The notes: a model not told the origin generated them from the letters alone. Shown: positions 47,308 to 56,835, counted from the stretch's first letter. The stretch is 64,000 nt of DNA from Mangrovibacillus cuniculi (GCF_015482585.1 NZ_CP049742.1:1911277-1975276), one strand, 5' to 3'. Numbers and translations: made by a program.

Positions 47308-47493
47308 TCATTTCTTATACAAAACCATTGAACTAAAGCAATATACTTGATCACGATCTTGGTCATCCGGAAATGCAGCCACATGATATTTTATATCTAC
47401 TACATTATCCGCTCGTACTTTCTTCAAAAATGCATTCATCTTTTCTTCTAGCTCTAGCTCTGTTTCTTCATCGAATAATTTAACCTGAATCAT
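47308..47493 (-). CDS. cse60: sporulation protein Cse60
   Basis: 61 residues starting MIQVKLFDEETELELEEKMN, a small acidic/basic mixed protein matching the Cse60 family (60 residues in B. subtilis, made in the mother cell under SigE). The ATG at 47493 has a perfect AAGGAGGTGA ribosome binding site; a GTG 9 bp upstream lies inside that ribosome binding site. I could not find a convincing SigE promoter by eye. Confidence 0.82.
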   Translation of the reverse strand: MIQVKLFDEETELELEEKMNAFLKKVRADNVVDIKYHVAAFPDDQDRDQVYCFSSMVLYKK

Positions 47494-47542
47494 GCAAATC
47501 ACCTCCTTATCAGAATAGACAGGAGGTGCACTATTTAGTCAA

Positions 47543-48019
47543 TTATTCAGAATTTTCTTGATACCTTGTTACAAAATTTAAGAATGCTCGGGAAAACCAG
47601 AAATAACATGTTAATGAAATGAAAGTAATCGGGGTATTCCAGCCTCTATAATCAATCAACCTTGTTTTTCTTTCTATTATATGTTCGACAATAGTCATTG
47701 GAATTGTAAAGGCAAATACTTTATAGAAAGCCTGTGTCCATGTATCTTTAAATGTCCACTGATTATATAACACACACGTTATCGGAAAAAGAAGTCCATC
47801 AAATAATACACTAATCTTAAATACACGCCCTAAAAGTCGTACGGGATATCGTAATCTTTTGTTAGAAACAGCGAGTGCGTCTACAGCAGAAGAAGTAAAT
47901 GCCACAAAGAAGTAGACGATGATCCAATTCTTAAAATATTTCTTTTGAATGTTAGCAATAACAACTAATAGAATGACACCAAGTCCAACTAACCCTCTTA
48001 GAATCTTCTTCTCGGACAT
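47543..48019 (-). CDS. CBO0543-family membrane protein
   Basis: 158 residues with about four to five hydrophobic helices (LVGLGVILLVVIANI, WIIVYFFVAFTSSAVDALA, FDGLLFPITCVLYNQW, FAFTIPMTIVEHIIERKT, TFISLTCYFWFSRAFLN). The pattern of WTFKDT, EHIIERKTRLI and YRGWN matches the spore-former CBO0543 family, function unknown. RBS GGAGGAGG. Lies 50 bp upstream of cse60 on the same strand. Confidence 0.72.
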   Translation of the reverse strand: MSEKKILRGLVGLGVILLVVIANIQKKYFKNWIIVYFFVAFTSSAVDALAVSNKRLRYPVRLLGRVFKISVLFDGLLFPITCVLYNQWTFKDTWTQAFYKVFAFTIPMTIVEHIIERKTRLIDYRGWNTPITFISLTCYFWFSRAFLNFVTRYQENSE

Positions 48020-48079
48020 ATACCTCCTCCTTTCTGGGCGTTACTATTTATAGTCTGTACCTCTTTTAGGTAAAAATAC

Positions 48080-48119
48080 AAAAAAAGCGAGGCCACATAT
48101 AATGCGGCATCGCTTTTTT
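48080..48119 (-). terminator. leuS-ytwF terminator
   Basis: AAAAAAGCGATGCCGCATTA pairs with the complementary TATGTGGCCTCGCTTTTTT; it lies just past the ytwF stop. Confidence 0.88.
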
Positions 48120-48125
48120 ATCTAT

Positions 48126-48434
48126 TTATTCCTTCGTTGTCGTTTTGCCTTCCCATTCAAGCATGCCACCAACCATGTTTACAACATCATGACCTTGTTC
48201 TTGAAGGTAAAGACACACATTCTCACTTCTTCTTCCAGATCGACAAATGTAAATCGTCTCTTTGTCTGCATCTAGCTGTTCTAGTGAGGCAGGAATATCT
48301 CCCATACGAATATGTTTTGCTCCAGGAATAATCCCTTCCGCTACCTCATCGTCTTCACGAACATCGATTAACGTTAATTCTTCACCGTTCTCTAATTTTT
48401 CTTGAAGTTCTTTTGTCGTAATAGTTTTTATCAT
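48126..48434 (-). CDS. ytwF: rhodanese-domain protein YtwF
   Basis: 102 residues, a single rhodanese fold. LIDVREDDEVAEGIIPGAKHIRMGDIP is the entry motif region, and the active loop YICRSGRRSENV holds the catalytic Cys near residue 68. Possibly a persulphide sulphurtransferase. It starts 12 bp after leuS and shares its transcript and T-box control. Confidence 0.9.
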   Translation of the reverse strand: MIKTITTKELQEKLENGEELTLIDVREDDEVAEGIIPGAKHIRMGDIPASLEQLDADKETIYICRSGRRSENVCLYLQEQGHDVVNMVGGMLEWEGKTTTKE

Positions 48435-48446
48435 GGAAATCCTCCT

Positions 48447-50861
48447 TTAGCCAACAACAATGTTTACTAATTTTTGTGGAACAGCAATTACTTTACGAAC
48501 AGTCTTACCTTCCATGGATTCTACTACACGTGCATCATTTAATGCAATTTCTTGCATTTCTTCACGAGTAGCTGTCGCAGGAATAAGAAGTTTTGCTTTT
48601 ACTTTTCCATTTACTTGTACTACGATTTCTATTTCATTATCCACTAATTTAGACTCATCGAACGTTGGCCAAGCTTCATATGTTACCGTTTCTGAATAAC
48701 CAAGCTTCTCCCAAAGTTCTTCTGCAAGATGAGGAGCGACAGGTGATAGTAACTTCACGAAACCTTCTGCATGCTCTTTTGAAATTGTCTCTGCTTTATA
48801 TGCATCGTTAATGAATACCATCATTTGAGAAATAGCTGTATTAAAACGTAATCCCTCATAATCTTCTGTTACTTTCTTCACAGTTTGATGATAGGACTTC
48901 TCTAATCCATCATTAGCACCAGATTGAACTTTAGATTGAAGGTTACCTTCCTCATCAACAAGTAAACGCCATACGCGGTCTAAGAATCTTCTTGCGCCAT
49001 CCAATCCATTAGTTGACCACGCCACACTAGCTTCTAGTGGTCCCATAAACATTTCGTAAAGACGAAGCGTATCTGCACCGTGACTTTCTACTACAGAGTC
49101 TGGATTTACTACATTCCCTTTAGATTTACTCATCTTTTCATTATTCTCTCCAAGAATCATCCCTTGGTTAAATAATTTTTGGAACGGTTCTTTTGTCGGT
49201 ACTACTCCGATATCATAAAGGAATTTATGCCAGAAACGAGCGTATAGAAGGTGAAGGACAGCATGTTCTGCTCCACCGATGTAAATATCTACAGGTAACC
49301 AATGTTTTAACTTTTCTTGTGAAGCTAATGCTTCTTCATTTGTTGGGTCGATATAACGTAGATAATACCAGCAGCTCCCTGCCCATTGTGGCATCGTGTT
49401 TGTTTCGCGACGACCTTTTTTCCCTGTAACTGGATCGACAACGTTTACCCAATCTGCAATATTTGCAAGTGGAGATTCTCCTGTTCCGGATGGTTTTATG
49501 TTCTTTGTTTTCGGAAGCATTAATGGAAGTTCGCTTTCCTCCACAGCACTCATTGTGCCATCTTCCCAATGAATGACTGGAATTGGCTCTCCCCAATAAC
49601 GTTGACGGGAGAATAACCAATCACGTAGGCGGTACGTTACTTTCTTTTTACCGATTTCTTGTTCTTCTAACCAAGTAATCATGTTTGTAATAGCTTCTTC
49701 TTTACCAAGTCCATTTAGGAAATCAGAGTTAACATGTTCACCGTCACCTGTGTACGCTTCACTTTCTACATCTCCACCAGCTACCACTTCGATAATTGGT
49801 AAGTCGAATACTTTTGCAAACTCATAATCACGCTCATCATGCGCTGGGACTGCCATAATCGCTCCAGTTCCATAACTCGTTAAAACGTAATCTGCGATCC
49901 AAATCGGCATTCTCTTTCCACTTACTGGGTTAACAGCAAATGCACCTGTGAAGACACCAGTTTTCGTTTTTGCTAAATCCGTTCTTTCTAAGTCGCTTTT
50001 TAATTTTACTTGATTTACATAAGCATCAACTGCTTCTTTTTGCTCATCTGTTGTAATTACATCAACAAGAGCATGTTCCGGAGCTAGTACTGCATATGTT
50101 GCACCAAATAACGTGTCCGGACGAGTGGTAAACACGTCAAATGTTTCATCCGTTCCATCAATCTTAAATGTTACTTCTGCACCTTCCGAACGACCAATCC
50201 AGTTACGCTGCATATCTTTTAAGCTTTCTGGCCAGTCTAGATCTTCTAAATCTTCAAGTAAACGGTCTGCGTATGCTGTAATTTTTAACATCCATTGTTT
50301 CATTGGACGTCTCTCTACTGGATGTCCTCCACGCTCACTTACACCGTCAATTACTTCTTCATTTGCTAAAACTGTTCCAAGTGCTTCACACCAGTTTACT
50401 GGTACCTCGTCAACATACGCTAATCCTTTTTCATATAACTTAAGGAAAATCCATTGTGTCCACTTGTAGTAAGATGGATCGGTTGTATTTACTTCTCTGT
50501 CCCAATCATAAGAAAAACCTAATGCTTGAATTTGTCTTTTAAACGTATTGATGTTGATTTCTGTAAATTCTGCTGGATCATTTCCTGTATCGATTGCATA
50601 CTGCTCTGCTGGAAGACCAAAAGCATCCCACCCCATTGGATGTAAGACATTGTATCCTTGCATACGTTTCATACGAGAAAGAATGTCCGTTGCAGTATAC
50701 CCTTCTGGATGTCCTACATGAAGTCCAGCTCCAGAAGGATATGGGAACATGTCTAATGCATAAAATTTCGGTTTACCGATTTCGTCTGCTGTTTTAAATG
50801 TTTTGTTTTCTAGCCAATGTTTTTGCCACTTTTTTTCTACTTCTAAATGTTGAAAACTCAC
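48447..50861 (-). CDS. leuS: leucyl-tRNA synthetase
   Basis: Class Ia synthetase with editing domain, 804 residues, the B. subtilis length. HIGH motif is [10 protein letters not shown] (His48-His51). The CP1 editing domain shows [23 protein letters not shown] is at residues 576-580 in [13 protein letters not shown]. The anticodon-binding and C-terminal domains follow ([14 protein letters not shown]). The start is GTG 50861 with AGGAGG 7 bp upstream; the frame is open 24 codons further without a ribosome binding site. A leucine T-box lies upstream, with palindromic repeats between T-box terminator and gene. Confidence 0.97.
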   Translation of the reverse strand: MSFQHLEVEKKWQKHWLENKTFKTADEIGKPKFYALDMFPYPSGAGLHVGHPEGYTATDILSRMKRMQGYNVLHPMGWDAFGLPAEQYAIDTGNDPAEFTEININTFKRQIQALGFSYDWDREVNTTDPSYYKWTQWIFLKLYEKGLAYVDEVPVNWCEALGTVLANEEVIDGVSERGGHPVERRPMKQWMLKITAYADRLLEDLEDLDWPESLKDMQRNWIGRSEGAEVTFKIDGTDETFDVFTTRPDTLFGATYAVLAPEHALVDVITTDEQKEAVDAYVNQVKLKSDLERTDLAKTKTGVFTGAFAVNPVSGKRMPIWIADYVLTSYGTGAIMAVPAHDERDYEFAKVFDLPIIEVVAGGDVESEAYTGDGEHVNSDFLNGLGKEEAITNMITWLEEQEIGKKKVTYRLRDWLFSRQRYWGEPIPVIHWEDGTMSAVEESELPLMLPKTKNIKPSGTGESPLANIADWVNVVDPVTGKKGRRETNTMPQWAGSCWYYLRYIDPTNEEALASQEKLKHWLPVDIYIGGAEHAVLHLLYARFWHKFLYDIGVVPTKEPFQKLFNQGMILGENNEKMSKSKGNVVNPDSVVESHGADTLRLYEMFMGPLEASVAWSTNGLDGARRFLDRVWRLLVDEEGNLQSKVQSGANDGLEKSYHQTVKKVTEDYEGLRFNTAISQMMVFINDAYKAETISKEHAEGFVKLLSPVAPHLAEELWEKLGYSETVTYEAWPTFDESKLVDNEIEIVVQVNGKVKAKLLIPATATREEMQEIALNDARVVESMEGKTVRKVIAVPQKLVNIVVG

Positions 50862-50935
50862 TGTTATTCCTCCTAGTGATTTAGTTATAAAGATGTAAGG
50901 TTTAGGGATGAGATATTTGTTATAGGTAAACATTC

Positions 50936-51083
50936 ATTAATGAGACTCAGTTAAGTACGGGCCACATCACTGTGTGCATCCGAATTTGCTTGGCTCGTTT
51001 GCATAGTTACCTCAAATTAATGATACTCGGTTAAGTACAGGCCACATCACGTGGCCAACACCGAGTTGTTACTTCACGTAACA
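50936..51083. repeat. terminator-linked palindrome with partial tandem copy
   Basis: A full copy at 51016-51083 (ATTAATGATACTCGGTTAAG, GGCCACATCACGTGGCC, ACCGAGT, GTTACTTCACGTAAC) abuts the leuS T-box terminator. A partial copy of its far end (TTAATGAGACTCAGTTAAG ... GGCCACATCAC) lies about 80 bp away at 50936-50970. The arrangement mirrors the tyrS leader at 3546-3782. Confidence 0.85.
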
Positions 51084-51335
51084 AAAAACGCCACTCATCC
51101 CTAAATAAAATAGGGACGAGAGGCGTTTTCTCCCGCGGTACCACCCACATTAGTGCACAACTGCACTCGCTTCGTTACTCCTTAACGCGGAAAACGGTCT
51201 ACCCTACTGTAAGTTCAGGTAAACATCTCAAAGGCGAGTTCATACATTCCGCTGTTGACTTGCACCAACCGTCAACTCTCTGCATTAGGAAGAGGTACTA
51301 CTACTCCTTTTCACCGATCAAATCTATTATGACAT
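51083..51335 (-). promoter_or_regulatory. T-box riboswitch (leucine) upstream of leuS
   Basis: Minus-strand leader with T-box core GGGTGGTACCGCG (51134-51146), a terminator (51083-51129; stem AAACGCCTCTCGTCCCTA with its complement and six T) and a stem I region. The specifier loop GAACTCGCC contains the Leu codon CTC at 51236-51238. A possible promoter with -10 CATAAT is near 51330 (TTCAAA about 18 bp further up). Antitermination by uncharged tRNA-Leu should raise leuS-ytwF expression. This leader fills the 509-bp gap with the adjoining repeat. Confidence 0.93.
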
Positions 51336-51370
51336 TATTCTATGCTTAGTTTGAAGGAAAATCAAGTGTA

Positions 51371-52558
51371 TTATGCAGCAATGGAGGAAGATTGGGCTTT
51401 TGTCTTTATTCCTCTATCATATATAGCCGTAAAGACAAAACCTAAAAACCCAATACCCATTAGTACCATAAATAAAGGTGCCATTCCATAAGAATCCACG
51501 ATAATACCACCTAATAACGGTCCAATCATTCTTCCACCTGTAGCAGTACTATTCACAATACCTTGATAGAACCCTTCTCTACCTTCTGGAGCTAAGGAAC
51601 TCGCGATAGTTGGGACAGCTGGCCAAACTAACATTTCACCTATTGTCAAAATAATCATTGAAACGGCAAAAATGGTAAAGTTTTGCGCAAAAATTAAAAT
51701 GAAAAAAGAAAGAGTGAATATGGCAATTCCAACAAGCATTTGAGCCTTAATATGATTTTGCATTCTATTTATAATAGGCTTGATTAAAGGTTGACCAAGT
51801 ACAATTAATCCACCATTTAAAGTCCAAAGTAATCCGTACTGATTTAAAGAAATACCTAGCTCTTGTGTGTATGTGGAAATCGTGGATTGCCATTGGACAT
51901 ATCCAATCCAACACATTATATATCCAGCACACAATAACGCCAGTGCTATAATTCTTGATTTATTTTTTATTGGCTTTGCTTCTTGAATAACAGATGTCTG
52001 TATTGCTCCTTCTACTTTAATCGTTTTATATCCAAATAAGGCTAAGAAGAAGAAAATGACATACATCCCAAAGTTGGCCATAAATATCCAGTCAAACGAG
52101 AATTTAGCAACAAAAGCCCCTAACGCTGCACCTAAGGCAACTCCTACGTTCTGTGCTACATAAATAGCATTAAATGGTTTTCTACCACCTTCTGGCCAAA
52201 CAGTGCCGGCCATTGCATAAACTGATGGAAAAACCATACCTGAGCCAAAACCAACAGTTGCTAAAAAGATGACATAATAAGGCCAATCATGCCAAAGTGA
52301 TAAGCCAGCTAGTGAAATGACGGAAATGGTTGCACCAGTAATAATGGATCGATAGCCGCCTATTTTATCAAATAGCCAACCACCCACTAAGTTACCAACT
52401 ACACTTGTTCCCGCATTAATCATTAACACCAATCCTGCAACGGTTAATGATTTACCTAATTCTTGATGAATGTAAATAGCATTTAATGGCCATAAAAAAG
52501 AAGCTCCCGTGACATTTATCATCATTCCAATTACCAAAAGCCAAAGTGATTTAGGCAT
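51371..52558 (-). CDS. yttB: MFS transporter
   Basis: 395 residues, twelve predicted membrane helices in two halves with the usual cytoplasmic loop (KTIKVEGAIQTSVIQEAKPIK, about 185-205). The MFS loop 2-3 motif is GWLFDKIGGYRSII (near 65), and GRMIGPLLGGIIVDSYG lies in the second half. Likely a drug/proton antiporter, but the substrate is unknown. The ATG at 52558 fits the AAAGGAG ribosome binding site best. The symbol is given because this position beside leuS matches B. subtilis yttB. Confidence 0.8.
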   Translation of the reverse strand: MPKSLWLLVIGMMINVTGASFLWPLNAIYIHQELGKSLTVAGLVLMINAGTSVVGNLVGGWLFDKIGGYRSIITGATISVISLAGLSLWHDWPYYVIFLATVGFGSGMVFPSVYAMAGTVWPEGGRKPFNAIYVAQNVGVALGAALGAFVAKFSFDWIFMANFGMYVIFFFLALFGYKTIKVEGAIQTSVIQEAKPIKNKSRIIALALLCAGYIMCWIGYVQWQSTISTYTQELGISLNQYGLLWTLNGGLIVLGQPLIKPIINRMQNHIKAQMLVGIAIFTLSFFILIFAQNFTIFAVSMIILTIGEMLVWPAVPTIASSLAPEGREGFYQGIVNSTATGGRMIGPLLGGIIVDSYGMAPLFMVLMGIGFLGFVFTAIYDRGIKTKAQSSSIAA

Positions 52559-52653
52559 GAACATACGCTCCTTTATATAACTTCCCTTAAGCATTGTAAC
52601 GCATCTTGAAGTGGGAATATATATAAAAGAAATATCAGAAAAAAGAGTTAGAC

Positions 52654-52688
52654 AAAAGACCCAGCAATTATGATAATTGCTGGGTCTT
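52654..52688 (-). terminator. ytzC operon terminator
   Basis: AAGACCCAGCAATTAT pairs perfectly with ATAATTGCTGGGTCTT, followed by TT; it overlaps no gene and ends 6 bp before the small SASP-like gene's stop. Confidence 0.85.
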
Positions 52689-52694
52689 AGTTAC

Positions 52695-52829
52695 TTAATA
52701 ATCTTGCTGAGCTCTCTTACGATTAGCTTTTTTCACTTGATCCACAGGAGATTGATGATTTGCAAATTCTTCTCTTCCACTACTTGTCTTTTGCTCTGGA
52801 TTAGCTTGATCTGATTTTGGTTTTACCAT
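52695..52829 (-). CDS. 44-aa peptide, possible gamma-type SASP-like
   Basis: An ATG with AGGAGGG 8 bp upstream opens 44 codons starting MVKPKSDQANPEQKTSS and ending KANRKRAQQDY. It is very hydrophilic, rich in Lys/Gln/Ala/Asn, with EFANH...DQVKKAN, which recalls the EFASETxxQxVxxxN repeat of gamma-type small acid-soluble spore proteins. That assignment is tentative. The start is one base beyond the ytzC stop, and its ribosome binding site lies inside the ytzC 3' end, so it is the second gene of a ytzC operon. Below usual ORF-size cut-offs. Confidence 0.6.
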   Translation of the reverse strand: MVKPKSDQANPEQKTSSGREEFANHQSPVDQVKKANRKRAQQDY

Positions 52830-52830
52830 C

Positions 52831-53124
52831 TTAGTACCCTCCTGTAAACTTTTCTGGACGATCATGATTTAAAAGGATCATTTCATTCTGAAGACTTTGA
52901 AGTTGTAGACGCATACGATGAAGTTGTTCCTTTTGTTGCCAGTTTGCACTTTCTGTCAACTTTAACACTTCATTGACAGCAGTCTCTAATAGACCTTGAG
53001 CTTCTACATACTCCAAATCATGATAATGCTCTTGTCTGTTTGCTTCAACAAACTGTTCTTGAGCTAATCTCAATGCATCTTCACAATGTTGTAAACACTC
53101 TTCTACTGATTTACGTGTTGCCAT
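52831..53124 (-). CDS. ytzC: YtzC, DUF2524 family protein
   Basis: 97 residues, entirely helical and charged: MATRKSVEECLQHCEDALRL, then QFVEANRQEHYHDLEYVEAQ, then a coiled-coil-like Gln/Glu/Leu segment. Matches YtzC/DUF2524 by sequence and by its position divergent from ytqA. Function unknown. The ATG at 53124 has GGGAG 8 bp upstream; 50 earlier in-frame codons have no ribosome binding site of their own that fits. Co-transcribed with the 44-aa gene. Confidence 0.85.
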   Translation of the reverse strand: MATRKSVEECLQHCEDALRLAQEQFVEANRQEHYHDLEYVEAQGLLETAVNEVLKLTESANWQQKEQLHRMRLQLQSLQNEMILLNHDRPEKFTGGY

Positions 53125-53272
53125 CGTCATCTCTCCCTTGAGCCAATAATGGAATTGCTCCCCTTTAGATTGAACCAAAAGACAAGTTTTCATGTTGGAA
53201 AGTACATGAAATACTCTTCCTTCCATGCTAAAATGGTGGTCATTAGGAACACTTATAGAGAGGACATTAAAC

Positions 53273-54220
53273 ATGACAAACCAAATTAGCCTCCCCTTCG
53301 ATATAAAAGAACAACGATTTTACTCATGGAACACGCAATTAAAAGAACACTTCGGTCAAAAAATTATTAAAGTCTCCCTTGATGGCGGATTTGACTGTCC
53401 TAATAGAGACGGTACTGTGGCTCATGGTGGTTGTACGTTTTGCTCAGCTGCAGGTTCAGGTGATTTTGCTGGCAACCGAGTAGAGCCACCCCCCGTGCAA
53501 TTTCAAAAAGGTGTAGAAAAAATGTCTTCTAAGTGGAAATCTGGTAAATATATTGCTTATTTCCAAGCTTTCACTAACACGCATGCGCCTGTAGGAGTAT
53601 TACGTGAACGATTTGAATCTGTACTTACATTAGATGGTGTTGTAGGAATTTCTATTGCTACAAGACCTGATTGTTTACCAGATGATGTGTTAGATTATTT
53701 AGAGGAACTTCACCACAGAACTTATTTGTGGGTAGAATTAGGACTTCAAACCATTCATGAAAGAACTGCACTTTTAATAAATAGAGCTCATGATTTAAAG
53801 ACGTACGATAAAGGGGTACAAGCACTACGCAAACGAGGCATTCGCGTTTGCACACATTTAATTAACGGATTACCTCTCGAAAATTACAATATGATGATGG
53901 AAACAGCACAATATGTTGCCGACCAAGATATTCAAGGTGTTAAACTTCATTTGCTACATCTTTTAAAAGGAACACCAATGGTAAAGCAATACGAAAAAGG
54001 ATTAGTCGAATTTATGTCCCAACAAGACTACATTGAATTAATCTGTGATCAGTTAGAAATATTACCTTCTTCTGTCACCATACATCGTATTACTGGTGAT
54101 GGTCCGCTCTCTCTCATGGTTGGCCCAATGTGGAGCTCCGATAAATGGAGTGTATTAAATGGAATCAATCAAGAGTTACGCAATCGTGATAGTTGGCAAG
54201 GAAAGAAAGTGCGAGGTTAA
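53273..54220 (+). CDS. ytqA: radical SAM protein YtqA (TIGR01212 family)
   Basis: 315 residues. The iron-sulphur cluster region is GGFDCPNRDGTVAHGGCTFC; the widely spaced first Cys and the CTFC pair are characteristic of the YhcC/YtqA subfamily. The SAM-barrel blocks GISIATRPDCLPDDVL, ELGLQTIHERT, THLINGLPLE and LHLLKGTPM follow. The reaction is unknown; some family members act with tRNA. The ATG at 53273 has GAGAGGA upstream; sixteen earlier in-frame codons overlap the ytzC promoter region. ytqB follows after 4 bp. Confidence 0.92.
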   Translation: MTNQISLPFDIKEQRFYSWNTQLKEHFGQKIIKVSLDGGFDCPNRDGTVAHGGCTFCSAAGSGDFAGNRVEPPPVQFQKGVEKMSSKWKSGKYIAYFQAFTNTHAPVGVLRERFESVLTLDGVVGISIATRPDCLPDDVLDYLEELHHRTYLWVELGLQTIHERTALLINRAHDLKTYDKGVQALRKRGIRVCTHLINGLPLENYNMMMETAQYVADQDIQGVKLHLLHLLKGTPMVKQYEKGLVEFMSQQDYIELICDQLEILPSSVTIHRITGDGPLSLMVGPMWSSDKWSVLNGINQELRNRDSWQGKKVRG

Positions 54221-54224
54221 AGAC

Positions 54225-54797
54225 ATGACGTTAGATAGAGTGATGACATTTGCAAAAAAACTATTGACTGAACGAGTCATATCCGGAGATTGTGTAGTTG
54301 ATGGCACGATGGGAAACGGACATGACACTGCGTTCTTAGCAGGGTTAGTTGGAGATAATGGAAAAGTTTTAGCGTTTGACGTACAGAATCAAGCAGTGGA
54401 AAATACCACTACTCGCTTGAAAGAATTAGGTCTCCTAGAACGAGTCAACTGTATTTTAGACGGACATGAGAATGTAGCAACATATTTGTCTGCTTACGAA
54501 GAAAAACCTCTACGTGCAGCAATGTTTAACCTAGGCTATTTGCCAGGCGGAGATAAATCAATTGTTACAACGCCTGATACTACAATTACTGCGATTAATG
54601 TATTGTGTAAAAAAATAGAAAGAAAAGGCATTATAGCGCTTATTGTTTATCATGGACATGAAGAAGGCAAAATAGAGAGAGATGCAGTAGTGTCTCATGT
54701 ATCGCAACTAAATCAAAAAGAATTCGACGTAGCAAAGTATGAATTCATCAACCAAGTAAATGATCCTCCGTTTTTGTTGTTGATTTCTAAAAAATAA
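54225..54797 (+). CDS. ytqB: rRNA methyltransferase family protein YtqB
   Basis: 190 residues, a Rossmann-fold SAM-dependent methyltransferase. Motif I is VVDGTMGNGHDTAFLA (about 25-40), followed by VLAFDVQNQAV; the catalytic-region motif AMFNLGYLPGG (NLGYLP, near 105) is the family signature. TrmB-like target not known, though homologues methylate the tRNA wobble uridine (MnmM type). The ATG at 54225 follows the ytqA stop by 4 bp with GCGAGG upstream, so it is translationally linked. Confidence 0.9.
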   Translation: MTLDRVMTFAKKLLTERVISGDCVVDGTMGNGHDTAFLAGLVGDNGKVLAFDVQNQAVENTTTRLKELGLLERVNCILDGHENVATYLSAYEEKPLRAAMFNLGYLPGGDKSIVTTPDTTITAINVLCKKIERKGIIALIVYHGHEEGKIERDAVVSHVSQLNQKEFDVAKYEFINQVNDPPFLLLISKK

Positions 54798-54806
54798 TTA
54801 TGAAAT

Positions 54807-54973
54807 AGAGTCTTGGACAAATCCTGAAAGTGACTGCAATGGGATTTCCACTGCAGGGGGACGCTTTCCACGGGGCGGGTTGCTGAGCCTCCTCGTCGCT
54901 GAAGAACGCTCCTGCGGGCTCTCAGTAACCCACCTTTCCCGTAGGAGTCGCCCCCTTCCGCTCCAATCCCAAA
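54807..54973. repeat. GC-rich hairpin repeat, copy 6 (short form)
   Basis: AGTCTTGGACAAATCC leads into GTGACTGCAATGGGATTTCC and the short-form interior GGGGCGGGTTGCTGAGCC, ending CCGCTCCAATCCCAAAG. About 95 bp further, past the terminator, TTTTGTCCAAACCTCT (55070) is an inverted match to the GGACAAA leader, so the larger unit may include the terminator. Confidence 0.9.
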
Positions 54974-55027
54974 GTTATATTCTGTAAATTTATAATTCTG
55001 CAATATTATAAATTTAGATCCAACGTC

Positions 55028-55066
55028 AAAAAGGTACATTCGTTTTTTTCGAAATGTACCTTTTTT
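55028..55066. terminator. bidirectional terminator between ytqB and desR
   Basis: AAAAAGGTACATT pairs with AATGTACCTTTTT (loop CGTTTTTTTCGA), T-run both ways; 20 bp from the desR stop. Confidence 0.88.
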
Positions 55067-55086
55067 GTTTTGTCCAAACCTCTATG

Positions 55087-55686
55087 TTATTTAAACCACC
55101 CTTTTTCCTTCGACTGCGTGATGGCCTCTATTCGATTTTTCACTTCTAATTTGTCTAGAATAGTGGAGATATAATTCCTTACTGTCCCAGCCTTTAGCTT
55201 TAAACTATCCGCAATTTCTTGTGTGTTTTTCCCATTTGCAACTAATTCTAAAACTTCTATTTCTCTCTCCGTTAATGGATTTTCCGGCGCATAGACGTCC
55301 TCCATTAACTCTGGCGCATAAATTTTTCTCCCAGACATGATATTTCTAATGGAATTCGCTAACTCTTCTGACGGTCTATCCTTTAACAAATATCCTTGCA
55401 CTCCTGCTTTTAAAGCTCTTTGAAAATAACCGGATCGAGCGAAAGTCGTTAAAATGATGACCTTACAATCGGAACCTTTTAATTGCTCTGCAGCGTCTAA
55501 TCCACTTCCACCTGGCATCTCAATATCCATCAAACAAATATCCGGTTGTAACGTTCTCACCAATTCTAACGCTTCTTCTCCATTGGTCGCTTTCCCAACT
55601 ACTTCCATATCATCTTCTAAATTCAACAATGATCCGAGTGCTCCGAGTAGCAATTGTTGATCTTCTGCAATCACTATTTTAATCAT
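55087..55686 (-). CDS. desR: response regulator DesR
   Basis: 199-residue NarL/LuxR-type regulator of the membrane-fluidity system. The receiver domain has the acidic pocket VIAEDQQ and phosphoacceptor Asp54 in CLMDIEMPGGSG, with Thr near 80 and Lys near 102 in GYLLKDRPS. The C-terminal HTH is LTEREIEVLELVANGKNTQEI (about 130-195). Phosphorylated DesR activates des. The ATG at 55686 lies one base beyond the desK stop with GAGGAG inside desK. Probable binding sites are at 57938-57971. Confidence 0.93.
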   Translation of the reverse strand: MIKIVIAEDQQLLLGALGSLLNLEDDMEVVGKATNGEEALELVRTLQPDICLMDIEMPGGSGLDAAEQLKGSDCKVIILTTFARSGYFQRALKAGVQGYLLKDRPSEELANSIRNIMSGRKIYAPELMEDVYAPENPLTEREIEVLELVANGKNTQEIADSLKLKAGTVRNYISTILDKLEVKNRIEAITQSKEKGWFK

Positions 55687-55687
55687 C

Positions 55688-56821
55688 TTACTTCTCCTCA
55701 CTTTTCGGCTTTGCATCATTTGGTACGACTATCGTAACCTCAGTTCCATTTTCTGTATCAATAGAAATAGATCCGTTCACGAATGCTACGCGTTCTTTCA
55801 TTCCTAAAATCCCGCTTCCTAACACTTCATCTGGCTTTCGTTTTTGAAACATACCGTTATCACGAATCACTAACTGTACATCTTTAAATCTTGGATCAAT
55901 GGAAACTTCACATCTTGAAGCAAGGCTATGCTTTACAACATTCGTTACAGCTTCTCGCAAACACATACTCAAAATGTTTTCCGTTAATGGACTTAATTTA
56001 TGTTCCGTTGCCGTTTGGTGAATAATTAGGGTAATATTAGCTGCAGTTAACAATTGTTCTACCCTTAACAACTCATCTTGCAACCTTACTTCTCTCATAG
56101 AAGAAACCATTTTCCTTACTTCATTTAAAGCTGTTCTGGCCGTTTGTCCAACATCTTTTAACTCTTGTTTTGCTTGCTCTGGATTTTTCGTCACAAGTTT
56201 GCGAGCTAAGTCACTTTTCATCCCAATTAAGGAAAGTTTCTGCCCCAACGTATCATGTAAATCTCTCGCAATCCGTTGTCTTTCTTCCAGCTTACTTAAA
56301 TCCGAAATACGCTTATTCGCATCTTCTAGCTTCTCTGTTAACACATCACGCTCATTTCGGTTATGAATACTAAACGGCAAAAGGATAACAGCAATCCAGA
56401 TGATGACAACAAAAGGAAACTGACGCAAAAACACAGCGTCTTGTTGAACGATAGAGATATTTATGATAATGGAAGTACTGACTAAATGAATAAAATATAA
56501 GGTGAGAAAAGGAACTCTATTTTTAATATTTCCAATAAAATGCGCCAAGAAAAACGCAAAGTAGATGTAACTAAATAAACTTGTTGAAGCAATAGAAATC
56601 CCCATCAAGAGAATTCCCCAAACATAAATTCCCCATCTTTTTGCGCGCAACGCAATGCGGTAAAAAAGGAAGAATAAAACGGTTAAAAGGATACCGGCTA
56701 CAATCGCAGCCGGTGATTCCAACTGAAAAATAAAATAAAAAGGTAAGATAAATAAAATCATCCAAATGTATGGAGATATTCCTGTTTTCGCTTGAATGTC
56801 ACTTAATTTTTTCCTGACCAT
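55688..56821 (-). CDS. desK: thermosensor histidine kinase DesK
   Basis: 377 residues. About five membrane helices (17-34, 38-56, 63-85, 88-97, 107-150 region) sense membrane thickness and fluidity. A coiled linker (TEKLEDANKRISDLSKLEE) connects to the HisKA_3 dimerisation domain with phosphoacceptor His189 in RQRIARDLHDTLGQKLS. The HATPase domain shows REAVTNVVKHS (N box), RDNG and GSGILGMKERV (G boxes). It phosphorylates DesR when the membrane becomes ordered in the cold. The des-desK-desR order equals the B. subtilis operon, though at a different chromosomal place. Confidence 0.94.
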   Translation of the reverse strand: MVRKKLSDIQAKTGISPYIWMILFILPFYFIFQLESPAAIVAGILLTVLFFLFYRIALRAKRWGIYVWGILLMGISIASTSLFSYIYFAFFLAHFIGNIKNRVPFLTLYFIHLVSTSIIINISIVQQDAVFLRQFPFVVIIWIAVILLPFSIHNRNERDVLTEKLEDANKRISDLSKLEERQRIARDLHDTLGQKLSLIGMKSDLARKLVTKNPEQAKQELKDVGQTARTALNEVRKMVSSMREVRLQDELLRVEQLLTAANITLIIHQTATEHKLSPLTENILSMCLREAVTNVVKHSLASRCEVSIDPRFKDVQLVIRDNGMFQKRKPDEVLGSGILGMKERVAFVNGSISIDTENGTEVTIVVPNDAKPKSEEK

Positions 56822-56835
56822 TGTCCAACTCCTAT

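Noticed and set aside
50113-50469. 118-codon plus-strand frame inside leuS
   Set aside because: Antisense to the LeuRS editing region, with no ribosome binding site and a Ser-rich shadow composition.
51016-51083. Integron attC-like site, because of the GTTAC start and large imperfect palindrome
   Set aside because: The core sites do not match the attC consensus GTTRRRY/RYYYAAC, and there is no integrase or cassette.
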